In this document: piece after piece, positions 1 to 8,851 of the stretch
Layout: the number at the start of each line of letters is the position of its first letter
How positions within the stretch are numbered: position 1 is the first letter of the stretch
Assembly: GCA_023091665.1 (NCBI GenBank)
Contig: JALJCQ010000009.1
Location: forward strand, 744,001-808,000
Direction of reading: 5' to 3'
DNA from: Pythium myriotylum
Lineage: Eukaryota > Oomycota > Peronosporomycetes > Pythiales > Pythiaceae
DNA: 64,000 nt
Notes under the pieces: model-generated
The model's database searches: none
What the model saw: the letters and a program-made list of their open reading frames with translations, nothing else
What the model was told of the DNA's origin: nothing
Made by a program: the position numbers and the translations under genes

Positions 1-301
1 ATGCATTTAGAAAAAGGACGGTGCGGCTGGCCAAGACACACTAGCGCGGCGGGTACCCCGGCATCATGACTGGAAGGTCCTGCCATTGGTCAATGGGACC
101 TAGGGGCCGACGGCCTGGCCGGGGAACCAAAGCGAGAGTGCTCCAAGTCGACGCCAGCACAAGAGGATGAAAATGGAACTTCAGAATTGACTAGGAAAGG
201 GCCGCCAGAGAGACGGCGGGCGGGCTCCACGGCTATCCAACTCGTCCGAGCGGGCTAGAAGCGGACATTATGCAGACAGAACGAAAGGGAGAGTCTCCTG
301 A
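1..301. other. left edge, no gene recognised
   Basis: GC-rich sequence downstream of the 3' end of the minus-strand gene that follows. No convincing reading frame, RNA gene or repeat was seen. It may be the 3' flank of that gene or part of a repeat. Confidence 0.4.
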
Positions 302-2698
302 TTACACGACCGGAGGAGACAGAGCACGGGCAGGGGCAGTCGGGGCAGCCAGTGGCTCGAAGAGCAGCGGAACTCGAGTTACCGAGTCGTCGAGCGGCTC
401 GGTGATGACGGACTCGTCGTTGCGGCGAACGAGGGAGACGCGACCGGTCACCGACCGGATCGCGGGCTGGGGCGATACCGGCTCTTCTACGTCCAGCCAG
501 AACTTCTTGCGGATCCGCGACATCACGGCCGTGCTGGGATGCGCCTCGGGATGACGAAGGAAGAACCCACGCTCCGGCTGCGAAGCTTCCAAACGGAGCG
601 CGGCGGCCGCCAGACTCTCGCCAGGATTCGGAATCAACAGACACGAGCCAAAACCAGGCGCCCAAAGGAAGAAACGGTCGAGCAACAGGTCGGCGTCGAA
701 CTCGGGATGGGCGTCGAAGAATGCAATCAAACGGCGGAAGTGAGCCTGAACGAGAGGAGTCGATTTGGAACGACGGGACTTGCGGGCGGCGCGCCAGACC
801 TTGAACCCGTCGCTGGATGGTGCAACCATGAAGTGGGTGCGGTCAAACATGACACGGAAGATGGCCTCGTAGAAGCACAGGGTGTCGACATACAACTCGG
901 TGAACCGCGGATCCGCAGGATTAAAAGTGATCGGCCGCGGCAGGAGACGCATCAAGTCGTCCCATGGGCGCGTAACGAGCCACTCGTCGATCTCTTGAGC
1001 AGTCACCGCGCGCCCACCTACGAAGGACACGACGGCGGACACCTGGTTGTGGTTGGGAGGGACTCGCTCAGCGGAGAACCAGCCGAACTTCCATGCAAAC
1101 TGTTCTAACTGCTCGACGAAGTGCGGGCGCCAAGAGGATTTCTCCGGCGGCCACTCCGGCGACCAGTCGACCCACGAACGACGGAGGACTTCGAGATCGC
1201 CCTGAGACTGCCCACGGGGCGCCGGACGCGGCCGTGACTTGGGGTGTGTGGACTGATCCGACGTCAGGTCAACGAGCGACGCGTCGTCCGGTGCTGACGA
1301 CTCGCGAACTTTCTTGCCGGACTTGCCGAGGGAGGAATCGCCCGCCCGCTTCTTGCTTCCCCCAGACGAGTGGGGTTTGGTAGACTTCGTGACGCTCTTC
1401 GCGGCGTCCCCTGAGTGAGTAGAGACGGGAGAATCGGCGGGGGATCGAGTTGGTGGACTAGGCACCACGACTTTACCATCGAAGGAGACGAGCCCCGGGC
1501 ATAAGTCGGCCTTCTCCAGGAAGCTGAGGACACCGTCATCGGGGCGATACTTGGTGAGTTCTTCGACCAGCTCCGAACAACGTCGCAAGATCTCTTGGCG
1601 CTCAGCTGCAACACTTTCGGAAGTGCTAGGAGCGGCGGCCTGGACGGCATTGGCAAGCTCGGCGAGGACGTCGTTGGGCGGTACGCTCAAATGTTCTGGC
1701 GAATAGGAACTGACCCGGCGGAGGCCGTTCATCATCGGGCCAAGTTGAATGATCGGGAGAGAGGGGTCGACGTCATGACGGCGCTGTTGGAGGGCACCGA
1801 CAATCGTCTCAATAGCGCCAGCATTGCGAGCTGCAGCCATGGCGACGGGGCCTAAGAATGATTCATATTGAGCCACGGTTTCACGGTTCTGGGCCACGAG
1901 GGCCGAGAGCACCTGAACAACAGCCTCGTCCGCTGCGAGTCTGTGAGCAATCGCCTCTGGCCGCCCGAGGGCCTCGTACGCGGCTAGCTGCTCCCTGGCC
2001 TGACGAAATCCGGCCAGGCCACCCAAGTGGCAGATCGCCTCATCATTCACCTTCGCTCGAGTCAGCTCGTCACCCAAGCGCTCGAGCTCTCTCTTGTGCT
2101 TACGCTCTAGATCCTCGATCTCCCGAACTAGGTCATCCTCTCGTTCTGCGTGTGCGTCGCGATCGGCTGCGACCTTCGAGAGCTTGGCGAGCATATCTTC
2201 CCGGTCTCGTCGAGAAGCTACGTCGAGGAGCTTGGTCGCATCAGCCTGCAGTTCCCGGCCATCAGTGACGAGGTCAATGGCAGCGCGACGCATCGCGTGA
2301 ATCGTGAGACGAACCTTGGATTGCTTGAGCTCGCGCAGCTCCTCGGCCTGCTCACGCAGGGACACCAACTCGCGATCAGCGTCCGATACGCGCCTCTGCA
2401 GCCGAGCCAACTCCGCGTCGTCCCCGCCTCCGCCAGACAAAGACGCGAGAAGTCTCTCGCAAGCTGAAGCAGAACCAAGCGCGTCGACAATGCGAGCGAG
2501 CAGAGCGTTGAGACCATTGAGTCCGGCAGTTGAGATATCGGCACGAATATCATCGATAGCGGCGAAGAGTTGACCGGCCACGGAAACCAGTTGCTCCCGC
2601 GCCATCTTACGCGCGCTCTCTCTCGCGCGGGCGACATGATCTAAGGGGGAACGGAGGGTCAGCAGGGCAATCACAACGGCGAAGGTCACCGTACTCAC
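302..2698 (-). CDS. Large coiled-coil protein of unknown function, possibly from a repeat family
   Basis: Open frame of 798 codons ending in TAA at 302. The first in-frame ATG is near 2605 (residue 32, reading MAREQLVSV); the longer frame opens with GTG at 2698. The N-terminal half is rich in charged heptads (about residues 90-230), consistent with a coiled coil. A Ser/Lys-rich linker follows (about 420-490). The C-terminal third is a Trp-rich globular region starting near WVDWSPEWPPEKSSW. No catalytic motif is recognised. The frame begins only 20 bp from the Polinton terminus at 2718, so the gene's own promoter or first exon may have been displaced by that insertion. The composition matches the GC-rich host, not the element. 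It could be a host gene or an ORF of an oomycete-specific repeat; I cannot decide which. Confidence 0.5.
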   Translation of the reverse strand: MSTVTFAVVIALLTLRSPLDHVARARESARKMAREQLVSVAGQLFAAIDDIRADISTAGLNGLNALLARIVDALGSASACERLLASLSGGGGDDAELARLQRRVSDADRELVSLREQAEELRELKQSKVRLTIHAMRRAAIDLVTDGRELQADATKLLDVASRRDREDMLAKLSKVAADRDAHAEREDDLVREIEDLERKHKRELERLGDELTRAKVNDEAICHLGGLAGFRQAREQLAAYEALGRPEAIAHRLAADEAVVQVLSALVAQNRETVAQYESFLGPVAMAAARNAGAIETIVGALQQRRHDVDPSLPIIQLGPMMNGLRRVSSYSPEHLSVPPNDVLAELANAVQAAAPSTSESVAAERQEILRRCSELVEELTKYRPDDGVLSFLEKADLCPGLVSFDGKVVVPSPPTRSPADSPVSTHSGDAAKSVTKSTKPHSSGGSKKRAGDSSLGKSGKKVRESSAPDDASLVDLTSDQSTHPKSRPRPAPRGQSQGDLEVLRRSWVDWSPEWPPEKSSWRPHFVEQLEQFAWKFGWFSAERVPPNHNQVSAVVSFVGGRAVTAQEIDEWLVTRPWDDLMRLLPRPITFNPADPRFTELYVDTLCFYEAIFRVMFDRTHFMVAPSSDGFKVWRAARKSRRSKSTPLVQAHFRRLIAFFDAHPEFDADLLLDRFFLWAPGFGSCLLIPNPGESLAAAALRLEASQPERGFFLRHPEAHPSTAVMSRIRKKFWLDVEEPVSPQPAIRSVTGRVSLVRRNDESVITEPLDDSVTRVPLLFEPLAAPTAPARALSPPVV

Positions 2699-2717
2699 CG
2701 GCCATCGCAGCAGAAAA

Positions 2718-2936
2718 GTCCGGAACTTTTTCCGTCATTTTTTTTTCAACGTTTCTCACACAACCCTAGAGACCTTTCTTTTCCCTCTCAGTTCAACAAA
2801 CCTATTTCACACCTCCTTTCCACAAAAACACAACCAAACCGACTTTCCTATGTCCTCATTAAAAACAACCACTTTTGCTTCATTTTCCACACCAAAAATT
2901 CGCGAAGGTTCGGGGCATAGCTGAGAGACTCAGAAA
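2718..2936 (+). repeat. Polinton left terminal inverted repeat
   Basis: Reverse-complement match to 35091-35307 over the whole length. Differences are few, for example 9 versus 8 T in the run near 2738 and one mismatch near 2930. The inner boundary is at GAGAGAC(T/A)CAGAAA. The near identity suggests a fairly recent insertion or ongoing homogenisation. Confidence 0.93.
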
Positions 2937-3030
2937 CTAAAATTTGTTTAATCTTGAATTACTTTCATTATATATATACGTACAAAAAGTTCTACCTTGA
3001 TATATGACCATAGGTAGCATATAAAGACAA

Positions 3031-3420
3031 TTGATTGCTATGAGTTATATTGTTTTCGATCCACCATTCTATTCATGGATGAATAGTCCGGAGATGAAAG
3101 AACTGGTCAAATGCGGATGTGGTTTGAATATTCAACGTAGAAATTTACCATCTCACGAAAAAACATCTTTCCATCAAGAATGGGTTAAAGACCCCGACTT
3201 CCCCAATTATGTGATCGAATGTGGGTGTGGTATAAAAGTAAAGAATTTGGAAAAGTTAGACCATACTAAAACAGATCATCATAAAAAATGGTACAGGGAG
3301 ATGGTTAATAATAAATACAAGCAGAAAATACAATGTGCGTGTGGAAGCACAACCAGTAAAAGTGGATATTCTACACACTCTAAAACAATAAAACATTGTG
3401 AATGGGTAAAGAGTCAATAA
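3031..3420 (+). CDS. Small protein with three tandem CxC...H...H zinc-finger-like repeats
   Basis: 129-aa protein, first Polinton gene inside the left repeat; ATG at 3031 or the second ATG at 3040. Three repeats of about 30-35 residues each carry Cys-X-Cys-Gly, then 11-12 residues, a His, 4-5 residues and a second His, closing with an aromatic pair. The repeats start near VKCGCG, IECGCG and IQCACG. This is consistent with three small zinc-binding modules, so nucleic-acid binding is a reasonable guess, but I do not recognise a named family. An A/T-rich box (GCATATAAAG) lies just upstream. The frame is intact. The same direction and spacing as the next small gene suggest an early or accessory gene block at this end of the element. 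Confidence 0.7.
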   Translation: MIAMSYIVFDPPFYSWMNSPEMKELVKCGCGLNIQRRNLPSHEKTSFHQEWVKDPDFPNYVIECGCGIKVKNLEKLDHTKTDHHKKWYREMVNNKYKQKIQCACGSTTSKSGYSTHSKTIKHCEWVKSQ

Positions 3421-3513
3421 AACAATGGGGTGCAAATACATCGATATTTTTTTTCAATTCTGACATAAAATTAGTAAGTTATATATAGGGATACATCATA
3501 CACTACACATAAA

Positions 3514-3822
3514 ATGTCTGTTATTCTAGAGTTCGGAAAATACAAAGGAAAGGATCTTGAGGAAGTATATGATCAAGATGCATCATACTGTCGATGGTTA
3601 TACAACCAACAATCGGAAGAATCGGATATCAAACGATTTTTGGACGACAAGTTCCAAGATGGAGACGATAGCTATATCATGCGGTGGGGCAAGCATAAGA
3701 ACAAATCCGTAAAGTGGATTGTTGAAAACGATAAGCAATATTTCAATTGGATGTGTAAAAATGAGTATATCATGAATAAATGTCCATCACTGAAGAAAAA
3801 CTTGGGTGAATTTAATGGTTAA
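3514..3822 (+). CDS. Two tandem ExoX C-terminal-like domains, no nuclease domain
   Basis: 102-aa protein. Two copies of a short motif are visible: FGKYKGKDLEEVYDQD...YCRWLY near residues 7-31 and WGKHKNKSVKWIVEND..YFNWM near residues 58-80. The pattern (hydrophobic-G-K-Y/H-K-G/N-K ... Y/F-x-x-W) resembles the small C-terminal domain of exodeoxyribonuclease X-type and related proteins, here without the DEDD nuclease core. A role as a DNA- or protein-binding adaptor is inference. A TTATATATAG box lies about 30 bp upstream of the ATG. The stop is followed within a few bases by the first tandem CRN repeat unit (from 3826), so this gene marks the edge of the amplification. Confidence 0.65.
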   Translation: MSVILEFGKYKGKDLEEVYDQDASYCRWLYNQQSEESDIKRFLDDKFQDGDDSYIMRWGKHKNKSVKWIVENDKQYFNWMCKNEYIMNKCPSLKKNLGEFNG

Positions 3823-4041
3823 ATTATTTAGTTTTTTTGATAAGTCCCAGCCATCTGTATACACATCAATCACACAAATGAGCGAGTTTGCAAGGTTATA
3901 GAGAAATTGAGGTGCTGTCCTTCCATTGATCAGTATACAAATCTTTGGCCAACTGCACTACAGCAACAAATCGACGGCAAATCGACGGCAAACAGACGTT
4001 AACGAGTTCGAGAGGTTATGAAGGATGATAAGAAGATTGTG

Positions 4042-5826
4042 TTAAACCACTTCCGGATAAGGTATCAGTATCGCAAACTGCTCGATGGTTTGTGGTGTCT
4101 TCTTCGTGAACGACTGGTAGTATAGCGGTGGAAGCAAGAAGTAGAGCCGATTGCCGTTGGCACCCAGTTTCCCCAGATCATCTGCCGCACCGGCCTTGAT
4201 CTCGTGCTTCCTTCCCACCGTCATTTGAAAACCACCGACGTGCGGCATCCACGCGTCAATGGCAGTATAGTTCGATGTCCGTGGCACGTACAGCTGATTT
4301 GCAAGTTGACCGACTTTCACACGATCCACTGTTTGTCGTGGTTGCAAGGAACGTGGAATGTCGATGGTCTCTTCGTCTTCACTATCTGGGGTGCCTCGTT
4401 TGCGTTTGGCTGTGTCGCGCTTTCGCATTTCAGCTCCAGACAACAGCCTCCGACACACGAAAGTCCCACCTTGCTCCAACAGATCCATCGCATGAGGCTC
4501 GAAGATGTATCCGCACAGCGATTGTGCGAGCGGGTTTCCATCGCACGACCCCAAAAGGCTTTGCATCTTCGTGCGATCGGATCGCCACTTTGTTCGAGCG
4601 ATCACTTGCATCGCCAGTTCTGATGCGTACGCAACTTTGTACTCTCGATATGGTTCTTGACTGTGGATGTGAATCAACGCCTGAATGATCTTGGTCTTCG
4701 AATTGATCTCCGAGTAGATGGACACCAGCATAATGCAATCATCGAGAGAACAACTGCTGCATGCGGAAATCAGCAAAGCTTCTGGGTCGGATTGAATGTC
4801 TTGCATCACCAGACGAGGTACACCACCCAAGCACTCAAATCGATTATCCCACACATCTGCCGCAGTTGGATACAGTGAAGCAATTGTCGCCAGCTCTTCC
4901 TTGGTCCACAGTGGCATGTAGAACACATCTGGAGTCGGTACGAGCTTCTTGAATTCACCAATGCAGTCTCGTCGCGGTGTACTCACGAGCAGAGTCGAGC
5001 AATGAAGAATGGGGAGCCCAGGAATCATAGTTGGGTCGACTGAATCAACGAGGCACCACAAATCGGCCGACCAGAAATGGCGATTTCCAGCAAAAGGCAG
5101 TTGATTGCAGATCAACATCGACCTGCCATCGAAGTAGATTGGTGGTGCTGCAGTGAGAAACAACACCCGTTTCTTATCCTTGACCAACCTCCACATCACA
5201 TAGTAGACGAACACTGATTTTCCAATGCCAGGCGTGCCAGTGATGACTGCATACTTGACCATGCTTGGGTCCGCATTTGACAGAACTTGAGCAGCGATCG
5301 ACTTGTACGAAGATCGAATGTAGAGCTTTTGACGTTTCGTTAGCGGCAGCAACGACGGAAACTCGAGCCAACTGTTGACTTCATCGACCGTGGGGAATTG
5401 TGAGAAGAATGGATCACTGCAGCGATCGAAAACACCATCTTGTGAAACAGCTTGAACGGTTTCCTGCTTGGGAACCACCACCAACACGTGGATTTGATCG
5501 GTGGACGGCTCAGGCATATCCTTCAATACCTTCTGAAGGCCAGACTCTCCCTGCAGTTCATTGTCTTCGTGTGTCAGCGCTTCGATTAGAGCAGTCTTTT
5601 CCCCTTTCTTGAGCTTCTTCACATCATCTGTGCTTGATTCGAGCCACGTGTCGTCGTCCTTCTTGGTGAGGAACAGCTGCAGCTTGTCCGCATCGATCGC
5701 CTTGAGATCGTTCTCCTTCTCCTTCTTGATGGCCTTCTTCAAGTCTCCCACCAACTCGCTCGCATCGATCGTCACAGGGAACGCGTTTCCCTTCACACCA
5801 ACGAGCGCGCAGATCAGCTTCACCAT
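4042..5826 (-). CDS. Crinkler (CRN) effector, P-loop NTPase plus REase-type nuclease, copy 1
   Basis: 594 aa. The N-terminal module is the oomycete Crinkler translocation region: LQLFLTKK (residues 49-56, variant of the LFLAK motif) and HVLVVVP (113-119), which in this family marks the boundary to the effector domain. The C-terminal module has a Walker A motif GTPGIGKS (197-204), a Walker B-like strand WCLVDS (258-263), a sensor-like TLLVSTPRR (278-286) and LGGVPR (333-338). A basic patch KRKRG (474-478) could be a nuclear signal. It ends in a REase-superfamily-like signature: IDAW (523-526), FQMTV (533-537) and HEIK (541-544). CRN effectors are known to act in the host nucleus and some cause cell death. 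No classical signal peptide is seen, as is common in CRNs. Higher GC than adjacent viral genes suggests capture from the oomycete. Confidence 0.93.
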   Translation of the reverse strand: MVKLICALVGVKGNAFPVTIDASELVGDLKKAIKKEKENDLKAIDADKLQLFLTKKDDDTWLESSTDDVKKLKKGEKTALIEALTHEDNELQGESGLQKVLKDMPEPSTDQIHVLVVVPKQETVQAVSQDGVFDRCSDPFFSQFPTVDEVNSWLEFPSLLPLTKRQKLYIRSSYKSIAAQVLSNADPSMVKYAVITGTPGIGKSVFVYYVMWRLVKDKKRVLFLTAAPPIYFDGRSMLICNQLPFAGNRHFWSADLWCLVDSVDPTMIPGLPILHCSTLLVSTPRRDCIGEFKKLVPTPDVFYMPLWTKEELATIASLYPTAADVWDNRFECLGGVPRLVMQDIQSDPEALLISACSSCSLDDCIMLVSIYSEINSKTKIIQALIHIHSQEPYREYKVAYASELAMQVIARTKWRSDRTKMQSLLGSCDGNPLAQSLCGYIFEPHAMDLLEQGGTFVCRRLLSGAEMRKRDTAKRKRGTPDSEDEETIDIPRSLQPRQTVDRVKVGQLANQLYVPRTSNYTAIDAWMPHVGGFQMTVGRKHEIKAGAADDLGKLGANGNRLYFLLPPLYYQSFTKKTPQTIEQFAILIPYPEVV

Positions 5827-5980
5827 GTTTCCAATTGCTTTCTGAGAGTGAGGGACGTTCTTCCTATTCGTATTTCAGCCAATCAAACGATGCAACCCAA
5901 CGTTGGGTGTTTGACGTACCCATTTGGGTGATTGAACAACTGGAGATACAAAATATATTTATCTATATAGACACAAAACC
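5827..5980. promoter_or_regulatory. Divergent promoter between CRN (minus) and 85-aa gene (plus), with palindromes
   Basis: On the CRN side the minus strand reads TCACTCTC near 5844-5851, resembling the oomycete initiator, and CCAAT boxes occur at 5831 and 5879. In the middle lies a perfect 14-bp palindrome ACCCAACGTTGGGT (5895-5908) and a related imperfect one ACCCATTTGGGT (5918-5929). On the other side an A/T box (ATATATTTATCTATATAG) precedes the ATG at 5981. The same region recurs at 8698-8851, 11569-11722 and 14443-14596. Function is inferred. Confidence 0.5.
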
Positions 5981-6238
5981 ATGGATATTACGTATCTATC
6001 CGATACCGATGATACTGGTTATGTTGATGACGTCCAGCTCAATGAACCGGTAGATACCGAAATACTGAGTGATTTATATGAGTACCCCAAAATAGAAAAG
6101 CATTCAGCATCTGAAATAATACAGCTCTGTAAGGAAATTGATTTAATTAGTGCAGCTATCAAGAGCCGGCATCAGAGATGCCTCGGGTTCCTCTGGAACC
6201 TACAGTGTCAGAATATCAACGAAAAGCACACTAACTAG
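5981..6238 (+). CDS. Small acidic protein of unknown function, cassette copy 1
   Basis: 85 aa, acidic N-terminal half rich in Asp, Glu and Tyr (starts MDITYLSDTDD), no recognised domain. The start context AAAACCATGG is strong. It is transcribed divergently from the CRN gene and its 3' end overlaps the convergent 130-aa gene by 8 bp. Two perfect hairpins (6168-6182, 6186-6200) lie in its last codons. It recurs at the same place in every repeat unit, so it belongs to the amplified cassette. An antagonist or partner of the CRN is conceivable but nothing in the sequence proves it. Confidence 0.6.
   Translation: MDITYLSDTDDTGYVDDVQLNEPVDTEILSDLYEYPKIEKHSASEIIQLCKEIDLISAAIKSRHQRCLGFLWNLQCQNINEKHTN
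6168..6200. terminator. Pair of perfect hairpins at the convergent 3' ends
   Basis: GGCATC-AGA-GATGCC (6168-6182) followed after 3 bp by GGTTCC-TCT-GGAACC (6186-6200). Both have 6-bp stems and 3-nt loops, and they lie where the 85-aa and 130-aa transcripts converge. Copies occur at 9039-9071, 11910-11942 and 14784-14816. This resembles the 3'-end hairpins used by mimiviruses; the role is inference. Confidence 0.5.
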
Positions 6239-6623
6239 GAAAAACACGTATTTTGTCGTATCCGTCATAATATTTGAACACAACTCCATCAACTTTATCA
6301 TTTCGGATGTTCTCAATGATTGCTTTACGCAACATACGATTATGTCCAGTATCGATGCACCATTGTTTGTATCTGGCATTCAATATTGTTAATGGGATTT
6401 CGAGGTAGTCTCCCTTACTAACAAATCCATCCTTGAGTAAATCTTCTCTATCTTTTGTAAATATCTCTTCATTAAAGTATTTTGAAATGGATGTTTCAAC
6501 CTTTTTTTGAGCTAATTCAGAGCGAAGATACTCCAATTCTTTCATTATCGCATCAATTCTATGATCATCTTTTGGAGCAACTTCGTTAACTCCAGTATCT
6601 CTATAACGTCTGATTCTATTCAT
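6231..6623 (-). CDS. 130-aa conserved cassette protein, possible winged-helix, copy 1
   Basis: 130 aa beginning MNRIRRYRDTG. Residues about 20-45 form a likely helix or coiled coil. The C-terminal half (about 70-130) contains YLEIPLTILNARYKQWC followed by basic helices and a beta-like VFKYYDGYDKIRVF. That pattern recalls the small winged-helix domain at the end of D5/P4-type viral primase-helicases, but no helicase is attached and the assignment is weak. The gene sits between the protease and CRN on the same strand and was presumably a Polinton gene before the cassette was amplified. An A/T-rich ATATAAT box precedes the ATG. Confidence 0.6.
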   Translation of the reverse strand: MNRIRRYRDTGVNEVAPKDDHRIDAIMKELEYLRSELAQKKVETSISKYFNEEIFTKDREDLLKDGFVSKGDYLEIPLTILNARYKQWCIDTGHNRMLRKAIIENIRNDKVDGVVFKYYDGYDKIRVFPS

Positions 6624-6630
6624 AATTATA

Positions 6631-6696
6631 TTAACGAAGCGAAACTTCTGTATTCAAGTCGTAAAAATTTCTGAATAAGTCAGGTTGATTGTGTTG
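6631..6696 (-). pseudogene. 3' fragment of the Polinton protease gene (unit 1)
   Basis: Encodes only the last 21 residues and stop of the protease that is complete at 15247-15633. It is a scar that marks the breakpoint of the tandem duplication inside the protease gene. Confidence 0.85.
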
Positions 6697-6912
6697 ATTT
6701 AGTTTTTTTGATAAGTCCCAGCCATCTGTATACACATCAATCACACAAATGAGCGAGTTTGCAAGGTTATAGAGAAATTGAGGTGCTGTCCTTCCATTGA
6801 TCAGTATACAAATCTTTGGCCAACTGCACTACAGCAACAAATCGACGGCAAATCGACGGCAAACAGACGTTAACGAGTTCGAGAGGTTATGAAGGATGAT
6901 AAGAAGATTGTG

Positions 6913-8697
6913 TTAAACCACTTCCGGATAAGGTATCAGTATCGCAAACTGCTCGATGGTTTGTGGTGTCTTCTTCGTGAACGACTGGTAGTATAGCGGT
7001 GGAAGCAAGAAGTAGAGCCGATTGCCGTTGGCACCCAGTTTCCCCAGATCATCTGCCGCACCGGCCTTGATCTCGTGCTTCCTTCCCACCGTCATTTGAA
7101 AACCACCGACGTGCGGCATCCACGCGTCAATGGCAGTATAGTTCGATGTCCGTGGCACGTACAGCTGATTTGCAAGTTGACCGACTTTCACACGATCCAC
7201 TGTTTGTCGTGGTTGCAAGGAACGTGGAATGTCGATGGTCTCTTCGTCTTCACTATCTGGGGTGCCTCGTTTGCGTTTGGCTGTGTCGCGCTTTCGCATT
7301 TCAGCTCCAGACAACAGCCTCCGACACACGAAAGTCCCACCTTGCTCCAACAGATCCATCGCATGAGGCTCGAAGATGTATCCGCACAGCGATTGTGCGA
7401 GCGGGTTTCCATCGCACGACCCCAAAAGGCTTTGCATCTTCGTGCGATCGGATCGCCACTTTGTTCGAGCGATCACTTGCATCGCCAGTTCTGATGCGTA
7501 CGCAACTTTGTACTCTCGATATGGTTCTTGACTGTGGATGTGAATCAACGCCTGAATGATCTTGGTCTTCGAATTGATCTCCGAGTAGATGGACACCAGC
7601 ATAATGCAATCATCGAGAGAACAACTGCTGCATGCGGAAATCAGCAAAGCTTCTGGGTCGGATTGAATGTCTTGCATCACCAGACGAGGTACACCACCCA
7701 AGCACTCAAATCGATTATCCCACACATCTGCCGCAGTTGGATACAGTGAAGCAATTGTCGCCAGCTCTTCCTTGGTCCACAGTGGCATGTAGAACACATC
7801 TGGAGTCGGTACGAGCTTCTTGAATTCACCAATGCAGTCTCGTCGCGGTGTACTCACGAGCAGAGTCGAGCAATGAAGAATGGGGAGCCCAGGAATCATA
7901 GTTGGGTCGACTGAATCAACGAGGCACCACAAATCGGCCGACCAGAAATGGCGATTTCCAGCAAAAGGCAGTTGATTGCAGATCAACATCGACCTGCCAT
8001 CGAAGTAGATTGGTGGTGCTGCAGTGAGAAACAACACCCGTTTCTTATCCTTGACCAACCTCCACATCACATAGTAGACGAACACTGATTTTCCAATGCC
8101 AGGCGTGCCAGTGATGACTGCATACTTGACCATGCTTGGGTCCGCATTTGACAGAACTTGAGCAGCGATCGACTTGTACGAAGATCGAATGTAGAGCTTT
8201 TGACGTTTCGTTAGCGGCAGCAACGACGGAAACTCGAGCCAACTGTTGACTTCATCGACCGTGGGGAATTGTGAGAAGAATGGATCACTGCAGCGATCGA
8301 AAACACCATCTTGTGAAACAGCTTGAACGGTTTCCTGCTTGGGAACCACCACCAACACGTGGATTTGATCGGTGGACGGCTCAGGCATATCCTTCAATAC
8401 CTTCTGAAGGCCAGACTCTCCCTGCAGTTCATTGTCTTCGTGTGTCAGCGCTTCGATTAGAGCAGTCTTTTCCCCTTTCTTGAGCTTCTTCACATCATCT
8501 GTGCTTGATTCGAGCCACGTGTCGTCGTCCTTCTTGGTGAGGAACAGCTGCAGCTTGTCCGCATCGATCGCCTTGAGATCGTTCTCCTTCTCCTTCTTGA
8601 TGGCCTTCTTCAAGTCTCCCACCAACTCGCTCGCATCGATCGTCACAGGGAACGCGTTTCCCTTCACACCAACGAGCGCGCAGATCAGCTTCACCAT
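6913..8697 (-). CDS. Crinkler (CRN) effector, copy 2
   Basis: 594 aa, protein identical to copy 1 over its whole length, with the same LQLFLTKK, HVLVVVP, Walker A GTPGIGKS and C-terminal FQMTV/HEIK signatures. The flanking non-coding sequence of the unit also appears identical to unit 1, so this is the most recent duplication in the array, or it has been homogenised. The frame is intact. The pairing of an intact effector with small flanking genes is preserved. Confidence 0.92.
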   Translation of the reverse strand: MVKLICALVGVKGNAFPVTIDASELVGDLKKAIKKEKENDLKAIDADKLQLFLTKKDDDTWLESSTDDVKKLKKGEKTALIEALTHEDNELQGESGLQKVLKDMPEPSTDQIHVLVVVPKQETVQAVSQDGVFDRCSDPFFSQFPTVDEVNSWLEFPSLLPLTKRQKLYIRSSYKSIAAQVLSNADPSMVKYAVITGTPGIGKSVFVYYVMWRLVKDKKRVLFLTAAPPIYFDGRSMLICNQLPFAGNRHFWSADLWCLVDSVDPTMIPGLPILHCSTLLVSTPRRDCIGEFKKLVPTPDVFYMPLWTKEELATIASLYPTAADVWDNRFECLGGVPRLVMQDIQSDPEALLISACSSCSLDDCIMLVSIYSEINSKTKIIQALIHIHSQEPYREYKVAYASELAMQVIARTKWRSDRTKMQSLLGSCDGNPLAQSLCGYIFEPHAMDLLEQGGTFVCRRLLSGAEMRKRDTAKRKRGTPDSEDEETIDIPRSLQPRQTVDRVKVGQLANQLYVPRTSNYTAIDAWMPHVGGFQMTVGRKHEIKAGAADDLGKLGANGNRLYFLLPPLYYQSFTKKTPQTIEQFAILIPYPEVV

Positions 8698-8851
8698 GTT
8701 TCCAATTGCTTTCTGAGAGTGAGGGACGTTCTTCCTATTCGTATTTCAGCCAATCAAACGATGCAACCCAACGTTGGGTGTTTGACGTACCCATTTGGGT
8801 GATTGAACAACTGGAGATACAAAATATATTTATCTATATAGACACAAAACC

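Noticed and set aside
3961..4000. CRISPR-like direct repeat AAATCGACGGC
   Set aside because: Only two adjacent 11-bp copies with no spacers; a simple tandem duplication in the 3' flank of the CRN gene.
4204..4688. Plus-strand ORFs of 137-139 aa opposite each CRN gene
   Set aside because: They are antisense shadows of the CRN frame, recur only because the unit is duplicated, and show no domain.
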